From Mactromeris polynyma (taxonomy: Eukaryota; Mollusca; Bivalvia; Venerida; Mactridae): a stretch of 64,000 nucleotides of DNA. The DNA lies in NCBI GenBank assembly GCA_032209605.1, contig JASFXZ010000016.1, positions 15,562,001-15,626,000 on the forward strand, given 5' to 3'. Below, one piece after another: positions 1 through 12,014 of the stretch (within the stretch, counting starts at the first letter, position 1; each line of letters opens with the position of its first letter). The position numbers were made by a program, and so were the translations under genes. The notes beneath the pieces were generated by a model. The model ran no database searches and had not been told where the DNA came from. It saw nothing but the letters and a program-made list of their open reading frames with translations.

Positions 1-810
1 ACAGGACACCACATATCAGGAGGTACACACAGAGAGTTACACAAAACAGGACACCACATATCAGGAGGTACACACAGAGAGTTACACAAAACAGGACACC
101 ACAGATCAGGAGGTACACACAGAGAGTTACACAAAACAGGACACCACAGATCAGGAGGTACACACAGAGAGTTACACAAAACAGGACACCACAGATCAGG
201 AGGTACACACAGAGAGTTACACAAAACAGGACACCACATATCAGGAGGTACACACAGAGAGTTACACAAAACAGGACACCACAGATCAGGAGGTACACAC
301 AGAGAGTTACACAAAACAGGACACCACGGATCAGGAGGTACACACAGAGGGTTACACAAAACAGGACACCACAGATCAGGAGGTACACACAGAGAGTTAC
401 ACAAAACAGGACACCACAGATCAGGAGGTACACACAGAGAGTTACACAAAACAGGACACCACAGACCACGAGGTATTCACAGGGATGGACACAAACAATA
501 CAACACAGACCACGAGGTACACACAGGGAAGGACACAAAACAATAAAACACAGACCACGAGGTACACACAGGGAAGGACACAAAACAATACAACACAGAC
601 CACGAGGTATATACAGGGAAGGACACAAACAATACAACACAGACAACAAGGTACACACAGGGAAGGACACAAAACAATATAACACAGACCACGAGGTACA
701 CACAGGGAAGGACACAAAACAATATAACACAGACCACGAGGTACACACAGGGAAGGACACAAAACAATATAACACAGACCACGAGGTACACACAGGGAAG
801 GACACAAAGA
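1..810. repeat. 45-bp minisatellite, array 1 (runs off the left edge)
   Basis: About 18 head-to-tail copies of a 45-bp unit. Two subtypes are visible. The left subtype (1-465) is marked by AGATCAGGAGGTACACAC and GAGAGTTACACAAAACAGG. The right subtype (about 466-810) is marked by ACCACGAGGTACACACAGGG and AAGGACACAAAACAATA. Because 45 is a multiple of three and the unit lacks stops in several frames, long ORFs open on both strands; I do not regard them as genes. The array ends abruptly against the flank of the first B-box gene. The same unit recurs at 7820-8578 and 16995-19822. Confidence 0.95.
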
Positions 811-2181
811 TATTATGGCTGATAACAATTGGATTCAGAACAATACACACTTGATACAGGCCTATCTCTCTCGTAACACAAAACAGAGTTCGTCAATGTG
901 TGACCGTGATAAACATCTTTATAATATGATCAGAATGATAGCTGGTTAAGTAGAGAAGCAATCCGGCATATACAACCCTATTATTTACCAAGTATAAAAG
1001 GAGCAATTGTTAACAAGTCAGATAGTTCACATATTTACAAATATATTTCATTTGTAGTACATTTTTGTATAATCAAAATGAATGGAATTTCTATTTCAAA
1101 ATTATTGTTTTTTCATAGCAATATTGCAATTTAACTGAAATGTAGTATGAAGAGAGAATTATGTACAGTTAGAACATTATAAAACAGGATGGACACATGT
1201 ATATACATATTTATCACATACCCGATACATGTTTCTGTGATGATTTTGATATAATATCTCATATGCAAATGGCAGAAAACCCTAAATGAAATCCATAGGT
1301 TAATTGTTAACATTTATAAAAATGCGTTGTGACCATAAATTGTCCACATTGCCAACTTTTAATGCATTAAAACGAGACAAAAATGTGTATGATTATATAC
1401 ATGGTTAAGATGATACGTTTTATGTGAAATCTATGTTGCATACTTGTACATTTCTCCCAACCTACTTATTTAGTTCTGATAGATTGAACTGACTGAATGA
1501 ACTCATGTTTAACGAATGTCGTCAAATACTAGTACAATGTATATCGTTTTCGGTATACGTGTATTTGTCAATGATAGTTTGACACGAAATGGTTTCTGTT
1601 ATCTATGTTTTACATTTACGGTTGATAATAAAGAATTGAACTAGACAATAATTAAAGCTTTAAAGATTTGTAAATATTTCTAGACATTATGACGTTGTGA
1701 ATGGCGATACGTTTTCGGCTCTTTAATTCAATAACCCAAATAACACTATCGCTTGCACAAGCGCGGACAAAATTGAATGTATGTTTTAATCGTATTTTGT
1801 CGGGTATGTGACAAACAAAATATTAAATTCATTTTACATGTATTTCGTATTAAATTTATTGAGACGCACATACTAACATTTTGTTTAACGCGTTGAATAA
1901 ATTTAATACTAATACAACTTAAAGACTATTCTAATATCCTATGTATTGAATCTATGACATAAATAATAAATATCTGTCCAAGGCTATACGTTGTATAATA
2001 GTAACGTATAAGAATCGATTCTAAAATACCACAGGTGTGAAAACAAGACGGCATTACATGCTGAACAGTTTGAGAATGTATAACAATTGCAATATGAATA
2101 ACGTATGTTCAGTCTCACATTGACGTACATTGTCAGCAGTCAATCAGAAGTACATAGTGTATATACATTGTACCGAAATCT

Positions 2182-3441
2182 TTAACTATACTTGAACTGT
2201 TTGATCACATTGTTGAACTTTGGTTTACCACTCCAACTACTGATATATAGAGCTTTCCTACCAGGACAGAAACACATAGCATTAGGAAACTGTAATCCAT
2301 CTTGTGAAGCAAGTATGACAATAGCCTCACTTAAATCCTCGGCCATCTTATAGATTATATGTTGACCTCTGTTACACAGGTAGATAGAACCAAATGGAGT
2401 GAAAGTGATGTCGTATGGTTTCTCAAGTCCTTTATCCTTGTACACTGCTAACATTGTACCATTCATATCCATACATAGAACGACGTGGTTCTTCCAGTCA
2501 GATACATATATCTTACTCTCATCAGGATGAACAGCAATATAATACGGCAGTGTACACTGTTCTAAAAACTGAGAGTCTGGTTTCATGGTTTTCTTAACTC
2601 CACCTGACAGACTTAAGATCTGGAATTTCACTGGTTTTTCGTATGATACGTACAGTTTGTCATTACAATATTCAACAGCCAAACACAGACCACTCAGTTT
2701 GAATGATCTTTTCACAGATAGTCCTCCAGTAGTCGTTAGTATCCTGATGAGTTTTTCATTGAGGAATGTGACCGCCACTTCTCTGTTAGGTATAGCTGTT
2801 ATACTAGATGGCTTGTTATCAAATGCCATGACAGCGGTCATCACGTCATTGTCAATGTCAATCATCTTCACTGATTTGTTGTCCTGATCAATGATCACAA
2901 GATCTTTGTCAGAGATTGCAGTCATTCCTGTAATATAACAATCATTCTCTTCGTTAGGATAGTTAATGTTAATGTCCCGGTTAAAGTGATACTCATCTTG
3001 GAACTGAGTGTCATCAGCGTCCGATCCTTGTTGGATATTTATAGAAGTAATGGAAGTTGACACGGCTGTTGTAGATATTGTAGGCATTGTAGATTGGTCC
3101 ATTAGAGTGTGATCTTTCGTTGCTTTGATTCTAGAGTGTGTACGATAACATGACTGACAATAATATTCTTTACATTCCGAGCAATATCCTACTGCCAGCA
3201 CGTAATCACCTGCCGCGCTGCACGGGTCACAGTCAATTTCACATGTAGAACTGTTGTAAACAGATGCGGTAGCACCTGGCTTATCGTTCTGTCTCACTGA
3301 TGCTTCAGCAGAACTCTTGTAAACTGATAAGGTGGCACTAGGAACTGCTGGTTCCCTGAAAAAAGCTCTAAATCGCGATTTTAAAGTTGTGCTTTTGTTG
3401 TTGTTTTTCCGAGTAGTCGTATTGGGCTTCTTAGCCTCCAT
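2182..3441 (-). CDS. B-box zinc-finger / six-bladed propeller protein, paralogue 1 (TRIM-like)
   Basis: This is an intact single-exon coding region of 419 residues. I start it at [10 protein letters not shown] (codon at 3439-3441) because all three paralogues share that start and have identical length. The ORF continues upstream, but a conserved splice acceptor (TTCAG then ATTC, exon edge near 3517) suggests the extra residues are 5' UTR. Domains: a Ser/Thr-rich head with two SVY.SS motifs (about 39-65); a B-box zinc site with C71, C74, C87, C90, C95, C98, H102 and H111; a short linker without a clear coiled coil; then six NHL-like blades (about 168-419). No RING is present. RING-less B-box/NHL proteins are a common bivalve expansion, often tied to innate immunity or post-transcriptional control; the ligand here is unknown. 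A candidate poly(A) signal lies at 1855-1860 (minus strand). Confidence 0.88.
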   Translation of the reverse strand: MEAKKPNTTTRKNNNKSTTLKSRFRAFFREPAVPSATLSVYKSSAEASVRQNDKPGATASVYNSSTCEIDCDPCSAAGDYVLAVGYCSECKEYYCQSCYRTHSRIKATKDHTLMDQSTMPTISTTAVSTSITSINIQQGSDADDTQFQDEYHFNRDININYPNEENDCYITGMTAISDKDLVIIDQDNKSVKMIDIDNDVMTAVMAFDNKPSSITAIPNREVAVTFLNEKLIRILTTTGGLSVKRSFKLSGLCLAVEYCNDKLYVSYEKPVKFQILSLSGGVKKTMKPDSQFLEQCTLPYYIAVHPDESKIYVSDWKNHVVLCMDMNGTMLAVYKDKGLEKPYDITFTPFGSIYLCNRGQHIIYKMAEDLSEAIVILASQDGLQFPNAMCFCPGRKALYISSWSGKPKFNNVIKQFKYS

Positions 3442-3541
3442 GTTTAAGTATATTCTCAATTTCAAAGAAAAATAAATTTGTGGATGCTTCTTCGACTTTG
3501 TACCTCTCAGTGGGAATCTGAAGCATACAAAATACATGTAA

Positions 3542-6500
3542 TAAACATTGTTGTCACGGTAATACTTACAAATAAAGACTCAATGAGGTCTCATAATTCC
3601 AAAACCACAGCAACATTTATTTATCGATGCAAAAGAATATGATAACAAGCATACATATACACGTCTCAGAGTCACATTATAAGTGGAGCTTACCAAGAAA
3701 TTGAAATACAATACAAACGCTTCTGACATTGCACTTGACTCGTAGTTCGGGTTTGCTGTTCATAACCATATGATTCAAAAGAAGAAGGAGGCAATTATAA
3801 ATCTACATTCGCGTTTCAACTTGTGGGTTTGAAATTCATGCTGAAACATGTTAATGACAAATAAAGCCAAATACATATGAAACATCTACAAAAGTTAATA
3901 ACTACGACTGAAATTGAAAGAAATGATACCAACCAATATATCCGATGATTGTTGACGGAACTATTCAATCACACGTAAAACATTGTAACAATTTTAAACT
4001 TTTCCAACTTCACCTTGATACGATTTTGACTAATCACGTGATGTCGATATATTAAATCCTAACTTCTGTTTAGCCTGGTTTACCTGACCTTACGTATTCT
4101 TGTGTGCAGAGTACGCTGGGTACATTTTTTTGTACCAGACTAAATTATGATTGGTCTTAAGCATGAAACTGTACATAATGTAAACATAGCTACGTTCTAC
4201 GAAAATACGGTTGAGTTATAATGTGTTGTGTATAAACAAGGAAGTTTTAAAACTTATTCAATTGTTCATGCTCAGTGTGAATCTCTAGTTATTGATTTTA
4301 ACGAATAACAAATATGTACGTGGCGATAGAGAGATAAATATGTACTGACAATGTAACGTAGGTATACCCATCTTATATACAAGATATTAGTTTGTATTGT
4401 AAAGATTTATTGACCTGTCAACAAGTGCATATCTTGATGGGTCAATGCGCACGATAAAATAGTAATCGGGTCACTTTCGATAAAGTCTGTACGGTTTACG
4501 AAACTTTAACCACGATATAAACGGTTATAATTATTATTTGATCAGATAGTGTGCGTCAAGTCGGATAGCCAAGTGGATATGACGGAAGACTTGTAAACAT
4601 TGTAAAAAAATTACTATATTATAATGTCTATTCAACACAAACTATTAATAAGTATGTTATTAAGTTATTTTGGAACAATGTTATGGAACTATGTTATATA
4701 TTTGAAATAGACGATGTGTGTTATTCAAGAGTAATGTTATTTGTGAAACAAAGATCTGTTAATTACTTTAATGTAATGGTTATTGGACACCAAAATTTAA
4801 TTATTTTCATAAACGATTATTTAAGAGACATTCTCTGAAAGTTTCAAAGCAGGGCGGAAATGTTATGTCACGGATGTTCACCCAAATTGAAGAATATGTT
4901 TACTGTCCATAGCTAAACTGTTTGTGACTTTATTTTTGCAATTGTGTCTTTGTTACCTTGACAACAGGGTGCTGATTTCGTCTATATTATCAATATTTCC
5001 ATTCTGAAAGTCATACTAAATTCAACATATTTTAACTAGCAAAAATAAGGCTTTTTAACGCGTTTACTCAGATGAGAAATAAAAGTAGCATATATTTAGT
5101 CGTTATTTCTTCCTTGTACTTGTATCTGTACCGTTAAGCGGATTTCAGAGCTCAGTCATGATCTAACAGGCACAGACAGTATTAACAGTATTACTTATAT
5201 AATTATGTAAAATTCAGGATGCCATTTTGAATCAGGGAATAAATTTTCCTCAAAGTTTTGGGGAAAATCACCATGATAGTAACTTAAGAGTTTCTCCCCT
5301 TTTCTGCATCTTCTTTCTTTCTTTGTTCGGAGAATGCGTCTCCAGACTTACCGCTATAAGTTCGCTGGACTTTTAAAAATGTTGACATAGCTCGTTGTCA
5401 TATCAAAATAAATCATGTAGTATAAAGTGCAAATATTTACTCTTACTTATACAAATGTATATAAATACCAGTACAACGGAAAACGGCAAGTGATATTTGT
5501 AACCAAGTGTTTGGCAATTTATCCTAGTCGATGAAACGCTAAAGGTTGTGTGTTCTAACCCCGAGCAAGACTTGTCGTATAATAAACAATTTGATTGAAC
5601 ACAATGTATAAACAACGGTACCCTACCGAATTATTGAACATGCTTCATAGATAAGTTAAAACATTGTAACGCTTCATTTACTCTACTAACAAGGTACTCA
5701 ATCCGACGAACATCCTCTATTGAATGTCAGACGGAGCACTATGTGGCAAAATTCAACATTTTTGGCGGTCAAAAAACAGTTCTCGTTAAACGGATTTATA
5801 ACTTCAATAACTTCGATAAATTCACATAAGAAACGAATTATCGTTGTCATCTCTAGTTAAAGACTCACATATATCAGTCTTCATATAGCTTAAATATTCA
5901 TTCTCATCACGTTTCATCCAGCGTTAACGCCGCCATATCGTTTTCATGATATTCGAATGGTATTTCCACAAGTAGTACTTGCGAGCATCCCTGGCACTGG
6001 ACGTAGTTGGCCGAGGTTTCCGAATGCAGGCTGACAGTGATTCAATTTTAGTAGAAGAAATGTGTTGTGACTTAATAGGGGATGAGGTTCCCCCGACACC
6101 AAATCAATATGGATGTGGTCAAAGCCAAAAAACACAAAAGTAATAAGCTGGCATTTTCTGACTCCTCTGATTACTTGACACAGTTCAGTTATTTCTGCTT
6201 AGTAGACACTTGGGTGACTGATGACAATTGCCGATCAGTTTGTTAATCACACTCACTATTTTTTGTCGTGCAGTTAAAAACATTCATTCGGTAGAGCAAT
6301 GTCAGGAATTGTTGTATGCGTGCAAAGCTGTTTTTCGAGAAATGTCACTAGAATTGGTATTGATTGTTCTTTTGCTATTATTCTACTAATTTATAAGCAC
6401 CTGTTCCTTGCTGATTAACATGTCTTAGTTTGTTTTGAATATTTTCCGCCAGAAAATTCACCGTTCTATCATGATTATAGATCTAAAGGTATCAAACTAC

Positions 6501-7255
6501 TTGAACAATATTTATAAGATTTAAATGTAAATATGCATGAATAATATTTGTTAATAGTTGACATTGTCTTAATATTGAGGTAGAAAAACAGTGAAAATTG
6601 GCTTGAAAATTGTGGTCGTGATATTGAGGTGATCTTATAATTGAGGTGGTCGTTAGGTCAGGATTTATTGTGCAGCCTTGTGGAATTCAGGCCACGAATT
6701 AGTAATATGCTATGTAACGGCAATACCTGTCATCTTCCTGTATTCTTGAATAGTAAGTGTTCCACAGCTAGCAATTCAGATTGTTGCATGTTGAATGTAT
6801 TCTCATTTTGATCGATAAAACAACACATATATACAGTTAAACCTAATGTTACCGCCAATGATCATAACGTTTTGTATATTGGAAATGAAATGCACTGAAG
6901 GGATACAACTATAATGTAATTGTACCAGTCTAAACTACTCGCATCAGTTACTTCCCTTAGGGTTTAGCAGCAGAATGTACTCGGATTCTGTCTGATTTCT
7001 AAGTGGAAGTTGGAACATTTAATTAAAAATATACAGGTTTAATTTTATAGTTAATAATGTTGTTGCTTTAAGAGTGACAATATGTAGTACTAAAACTATT
7101 ACTTAGTGAGTAAAATAGGACAATCTTAGGCTTGATAAATAATGACCCACCTCGGACACAAAACCAAATAACATTTAGGCGGAAAAACTGAACTCGCCGG
7201 ACACAGTCAAGTGGGTGGGGGAGGATCATTTCTTGGAAAATTATTTTTACAGAAT
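3542..7255. other. Non-coding upstream flank of paralogue 1
   Basis: I find no supportable coding exon here. Parts repeat in unit B (3920-4450, 6890-7160) and unit C (4240-4400 resembles 26750-26900). A 5' UTR exon of the B-box gene is probably located somewhere in this flank but cannot be placed. Around 5515-5575 (minus strand) there is a weak tRNA B-box-like fragment. A TA-rich stretch lies at 4600-4760. Confidence 0.6.
5685..6030. repeat. Dispersed repeat, copy 1 of 2 (partner 62865-63205)
   Basis: About 350 bp matches 62865-63205 in the same orientation. Shared landmarks are GAACATCCTCTA, GGCAAAATTCAACATTTT, CTTCGATAAATTCACATAAG, ACGCCGCCATAT and ACGTAGTTGGCCGAGGTTT. No coding potential or terminal inverted repeat was recognised. 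Confidence 0.8.
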
Positions 7256-7436
7256 TACAGAAATACCTCACTTAAAGACCATTTTAATATTAAAACCTAC
7301 TTAAAATTTATATCACATTTTGAAGTCCATTTTCACTAGTTTGCTCTTTATTCAGTCTCAATTTTAAGACCACTGCAATAAGAAGACCAGTTTCCAAGGA
7401 TCATAACGGTGGTCTTATTGTTGAAGTTGTACTGAA
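7256..7436 (+). mobile_element. MITE-A copy (unit A)
   Basis: This is a diverged copy of the about 180-bp element. It starts TACAGAAATACCTCACTTAAAG, contains the internal TTTGCTCTTTATTCAG landmark and ends in a GGTCTTATTGTTGAAG-like inverted end. It is the positional equivalent of 16668-16848 in unit B, so it was probably there before the duplication. Confidence 0.75.
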
Positions 7437-7689
7437 CGATCAAGTAATTCATCATTTATTATAGAATTCAAACATTCTAGCGCAGGAAATACCACATTCA
7501 CACATTAAGGACTTTGGGATTAACGCCGCGTTCAATAATTGGATCGGTTATATACGACGGTATCTTGACATAGCCTGTTGTCATGGAATTTTTGAACAAG
7601 CAGTACTCAGTGCCCCTTCGAAAGCAGCTGGCAAATTCTCAGCATGAATTAGTGTAGATATATATACAATGACCGTAGACATGTAACTC

Positions 7690-7775
7690 CGAAGAGCATG
7701 ACTTGCTCAGCCCTGGAATCGAACCCGAACCTCCCGGGTCAGCCTTGCGCTCTAACCACTGAGCTAACAGGTAAG
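7690..7775 (-). mobile_element. tRNA-derived SINE head
   Basis: The minus strand reads a pol III A box (TTAGCTCAGTGGTTAGAGC, about 7752-7770) and a B box (GGTTCGGGTTCGATTCC, about 7713-7729) at tRNA-like spacing. The arms do not fold into a clean acceptor stem, so a SINE head or tRNA pseudogene fits better than a working tRNA gene. It lies in about 200 bp absent from the equivalent place in unit B (about 16985), consistent with insertion after the duplication. Confidence 0.6.
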
Positions 7776-7819
7776 ATAGATCGAGACTATTGAAAAGTGA
7801 AGAGATACATGAACATAGT

Positions 7820-8578
7820 AACAAAACAGCACACACCAGGAGGTATACACTGAGCGGGACATAAAAAAACAATAAAACACATACCAGGAGGTACACACTG
7901 GGAGGGAGACAAAACAATACCACACAGACCAGGAGGTACACACAGGGGGGGGGGGAGACAAAACAATACCACACAGACCAGGAGATACACACTGGGAGGG
8001 ACACAAAACAATACCACACAGACCAGGAGGTACACACTGGGAGGGACACAAAACAATACCACACATACCAGGAGGTACACACAAGGAGAGAAACAAAACA
8101 ATATAAAACGGACCTGGAGGTACATGAAGAAAGTGGACACAAAATAATACAGCACATGCCAGGAGGTATACACTGGAATATACACAAAACAAAACAACGA
8201 AGACCAGGAGGTACACACAGAGAGTTACACAAAACAGGACACCACAGATCAGGAGGTACACACAGGAAGGTAAACAAAACAGGACACCACAGACCAGGAG
8301 GTACACACAGGGAAGGACACAAACAATACAACACAGACAACGAGGTACACACAGGGAAGGATACAAAACAATACAACACAGACCACGAGGTACACACAGG
8401 GATGGACACAAAGCAATACAACACAGACCACGAGGTACACACAGGGAAGGATACAAAACAATACCACACAGACCACGAGGTACACACAGGGAAGGATACA
8501 AAACAATACAACACACACCACGAGGTACACACAGGGAAGGACACAAAACAACACCACACAGACCAGGAGGTACATCTG
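7820..8578. repeat. 45-bp minisatellite, array 2
   Basis: About 16-17 copies. Subtypes are mixed: CAGGAGGTACACACTGGGAG (left), an AGAGAGTTACACAAAACAGG copy near 8218-8240, and ACCACGAGGTACACACAGGG (right). It therefore shares variants with both array 1 and array 3. A run of G lies at about 7937-7955. It is much shorter than its unit-B counterpart. Confidence 0.95.
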
Positions 8579-8579
8579 A

Positions 8580-9880
8580 AGAATCTTGATTCATCTAAGA
8601 AATTCAATGATGTACTCTATATCAAATTTCACTAAATGAACATATATTTTGTTTTTACGTCATTTTCCCACAGTTTAGTGCCTTTCTGTGACATTTCATC
8701 TCTACGTTGCAATGTTTAGTTGTGTACTTGTCTTGCAAAACGGAATGTGAGAAGATATGTTGTCTACGCAGATAGCTCGGTTAGGGCTAAAACTCACCTT
8801 TGATTATCTTGTATACCGGATGGGAAACAATCTTATGTTGCCCGCATTCCGGTGTATGTACGTTGACTCACGTGTTAACACTTGTGTAATATGACTTGAA
8901 TTTACATGAAGTTTGGAACTATTAGCCTTCTTCCTGGTGAGTTGTTGCTTATTTATAGTGTTAGTATTACTTTATTAACTTATGTATTAATTTATTATTC
9001 TGTCAATTCAAATCGAAATTTAGATACATCATAGAATCAGAGTTAATTAGGGAACACATGAAATGATGAGTATAATTATAAATAAATGCTATAGCAGTTT
9101 GTGAAGTTATTAGAACTAATGAAGCCGATTGGCCAGGGTTCATTCGCCTATACATAGACAGTTCCCACATTTACAATAGTTTACTCCCTTGTTCGGAATA
9201 GTCAGTCATATTGATAAGCAAATTTCCTTAAATTTAATAGCGAATATAATGTAAACGATGATAAAATAATCAGATATTTGAAATAAAAGATAACTTATTC
9301 ATTACGCTCTTGTGAGCAGACGGCTCAGAAAGTTGAAGACAAAGTTGTTGTCATATGCAAATTCTCTTGGTATTTTTTCAATTATCACACATTTGGGAAT
9401 TACCTCTATAAGTCCTTATCAGTTTTGCTAATCAAAATGGCCGACGATTCAGAACAAGGGAGGTAAATATTGTAGATGTGGGAACTATCTTTGTTACGCA
9501 GGCGGCCTGCCTTTCGATATTGAGTGGACTGGGACGTGATAGTCATCCCGCTTTTAAAGGCACACTTAAGCTATTATGTTAACTGGGCCAACAATCTATA
9601 ACACTGAATTTGATATAATTTACATTTAAACTCATGGCTTTCTTCTAAGAAACGTTGTAGTCACTGAAGAAATGTAGGCATCAACTGTTGAATGTGAATG
9701 ATAACCAATTTAATCTTCACAATCAAAACGAATTTTTGTAAAATGAAATGCAAAATATTTGAAACTACCATACAGTTATCTGAGAAAAGTAAAAAAGTAA
9801 TATGCCGCATGAAAACTTGACTGTATTAAATATTTTTGATGAAAGTATACCCAATTTTATTCGATCTTCGCTAAAGGGAT
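8580..9880 (+). repeat. Orphan duplicate of the GH65 gene's 5' flank
   Basis: This 1.3-kb segment matches 19830-21245, which sits directly between minisatellite array 3 and the first coding exon of the GH65 gene (21341). Shared landmarks include TCGGTTAGGGCTAAAACTCA, CTTGTATACCGGATGGGAAA and CATGGCTTTCT. It contains a MITE-B copy. Similarity fades near 9880 and no GH65 exon follows. Confidence 0.8.
9158..9488 (+). mobile_element. MITE-B copy 1
   Basis: An about 330-bp element with inverted ends of about 35 bp: AGTTCCCACATTTACAATAG on the left and ATATTGTAGATGTGGGAACT on the right, with CTCCCTTGTTC / GAACAAGGGAGG just inside. There is no internal ORF of note. Other copies lie at 20493-20823 and 43010-43316. 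Confidence 0.85.
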
Positions 9881-10019
9881 TAGATATTTTGTCTTGGGGG
9901 GCCATCGCCAAGCAAGGGGGGGGGGGCAATCGCAAAAATGGATAAAACAGTGTACCATACAGAGTTCTTAATCATGTTTATGATCGATAATGGGTGGTGA
10001 TATGATTTACATGTACTAC

Positions 10020-10380
10020 CATGTTCCAAACTCGTTTGTTGAACAACGAACAGTCTGTGAGACACGTTGCTATTTTCGAATCTTCCGGCCTAAGGCAGCC
10101 TTGCATTTGGTTTAAATCTATACATTGGGAGATGTCCAATTTCTCACTTACGGGATATATTAAATATCCGCCCGAATTGTATTTTCCGGGACACAGAATC
10201 ATATCGCTTGTCAAATGTATTCCCATCTGTCGGGTTACGTTGTCTGTCTAAAGTCCAATGTATCCCTGCCGCTCCGTAAGGTAAAACAATGATAAGTGCA
10301 TTATCTGTAATATTTATAAGTTTGCAGATTCAACCATTGAGCATTAGAATGAAGCAAAGATAAATTTAGAAAATACTAGA
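10020..10380. repeat. Duplicated non-coding block shared with 27830-28150
   Basis: About 350 bp matches 27830-28150, including ACAGTCTGTGAGACACGTT, CCGCCCGAATTGTATTT and TAAAGTCCAATGTATCCCTG. It lies on the downstream (3') side of a B-box gene in unit B. The same block after gene 3 therefore signals the start of a further unit. No coding potential was recognised. Confidence 0.8.
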
Positions 10381-10498
10381 TATCATGGCTGATAACAATT
10401 GGATTCAGAACAATACATACTTGAATTAGCGAGCAGAATACAGGCATATCTATGATAGCGGGTTAAGTAGAGAAGCAATATAAACTTTTATTTAGCAA

Positions 10499-11128
10499 AT
10501 ACAAAAGGAGTTATTGTTTACAAGTCAGATTGTTCACATATTTACAAATATATTTCATTTGTAGTAATCAAAATGAATGAAATTTCTATGTCAAAATTAT
10601 TGTTTTTCATAGCAATACACACGCGATACAGGCCTATCTCTCTTGTAACACACAACAGCTGTGTGACCCTGATAAACATATTTATATTATGAAACAAAAC
10701 ACAATTGTTCAGAATGATAGCTGGTAAAGTAGAGAAGCAATCCGGCATATACAACCCTATTTTTTACCAAGTACAAAAGGAGTTATTGTTTACAAGTCAG
10801 ATTGTTCACATATTTACAAATATATTTCATTTGTAGTAATCAAAATGAATGAAATTTCTATGTCAAAATTATTGTTTTTCATAGCAATACACACGCGATA
10901 CAGGCCTATCTCTCTTGTAACACACAACAGCTGTGTGACCCTGATAAACATATTTATATTATGAAACAAAACACAATTGTTCAGAATGATAGCTGGTAAA
11001 GTAGAGAAGCAATCCGGCATATACAACCCTATTTTTTACCAAGTACAAAAGGAGTTATTGTTTACAAGTCAGATTGTTCACATATTTACAAATATATTTC
11101 ATTTGTAGTAATCAAAACGAATGGAATT
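10499..11128. repeat. 272-bp tandem duplication
   Basis: A 272-bp segment starting at TACAAAAGGAGTTATTG occurs at 10499 and 10771 with essentially no differences, then starts again at 11043 and continues into the single-copy flank. Unit A has only one copy (about 870-1100). The near identity means a recent event. Confidence 0.9.
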
Positions 11129-12014
11129 TCTATTTCAAAATTATTGTTTTTTCATAGCAATATTGCAATTTGACTGAAATGTAGTATGAAGAGAGAATTA
11201 AGTACAGTTAGAACATTATAAAACAGGATGGACACATGTATATACATATTTATCACATACCCGATACATGTTTCTGTGATGATTTTGATATAATATCCCA
11301 TATGCAAATGGCAGAAAACCCTAAATGAAATCCATTGATTAATTGTTAACATTTATAAAAATGCGTAGTGACCATAAATTGTCCACATTGCCAACTTTAA
11401 TGCATTAAAACGAGACAAAAATGTGTATGAATACATTCATGATTAAGATGATACGTTTTATGTGAAATTTACGATGCATACTTGTACATTTCTCCCAACC
11501 TACTTATTTAGTTCTGATAGATGGAACTGACTGAATGAACTCATGTTTAACTCTTTAATTCAATAACTCAAATAACACTATCGCTTGCACAAGCGCGGAC
11601 AAATTTAATGTATGTTTTAATCGTATTTTGTCGGGTATGTGACAAACAAAATATTAAGTTCATTTTACATGTATTTCGTATTAAATTTATTGAGACGCAC
11701 ATAATAACATTTTATTTAACGCGTTGAATAAATTCAATACTAATACAACTTATAGACTAATCTAATATCCTATGTATTGAATCTATGACATAAATAATAA
11801 ATATCTGTCCGAGGCTATACGTTGTATAATAGTAATGTATAAGAATCGATTCTAAACTACCACATAGGTGTGATAACAAGACGACATTAAATGCTGAACA
11901 GTTTGAGAATGTATAACAATTGCAATATGAATAACGTATGTTCAGTCTCACATTGACGTACATTGTCAACAGTCAATCAGAAGTACATAGTGTATATACC
12001 TTGTACCGATATCT

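Larger units (their letters stand above)
812..9880. repeat. Segmental duplication unit A
   Basis: This block contains the first B-box gene, its flanks, a MITE-A copy, minisatellite array 2 and a 1.3-kb tail. Long stretches match unit B in the same order: 860-3560 with 10900-13395, 3920-4450 with 15160-15720, 6890-7430 with 15830-16848, and 8580-9880 with 19830-21245. Differences include a tRNA-like insertion near 7600-7800 only in A, a DR1 insertion only in B, and an inverted segment near 5070-5170. Boundaries were judged by eye. Confidence 0.85.

Noticed and set aside
2415..2887. Plus-strand ORFs opposite the B-box genes
   Set aside because: Shadow frames of the conserved minus-strand coding sequence; they differ in ends between paralogues.
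1..8578. CRISPR-like array reading of the regular 45-bp units
   Set aside because: The whole unit is repeated with no unique spacers, and the context is a eukaryotic genome.
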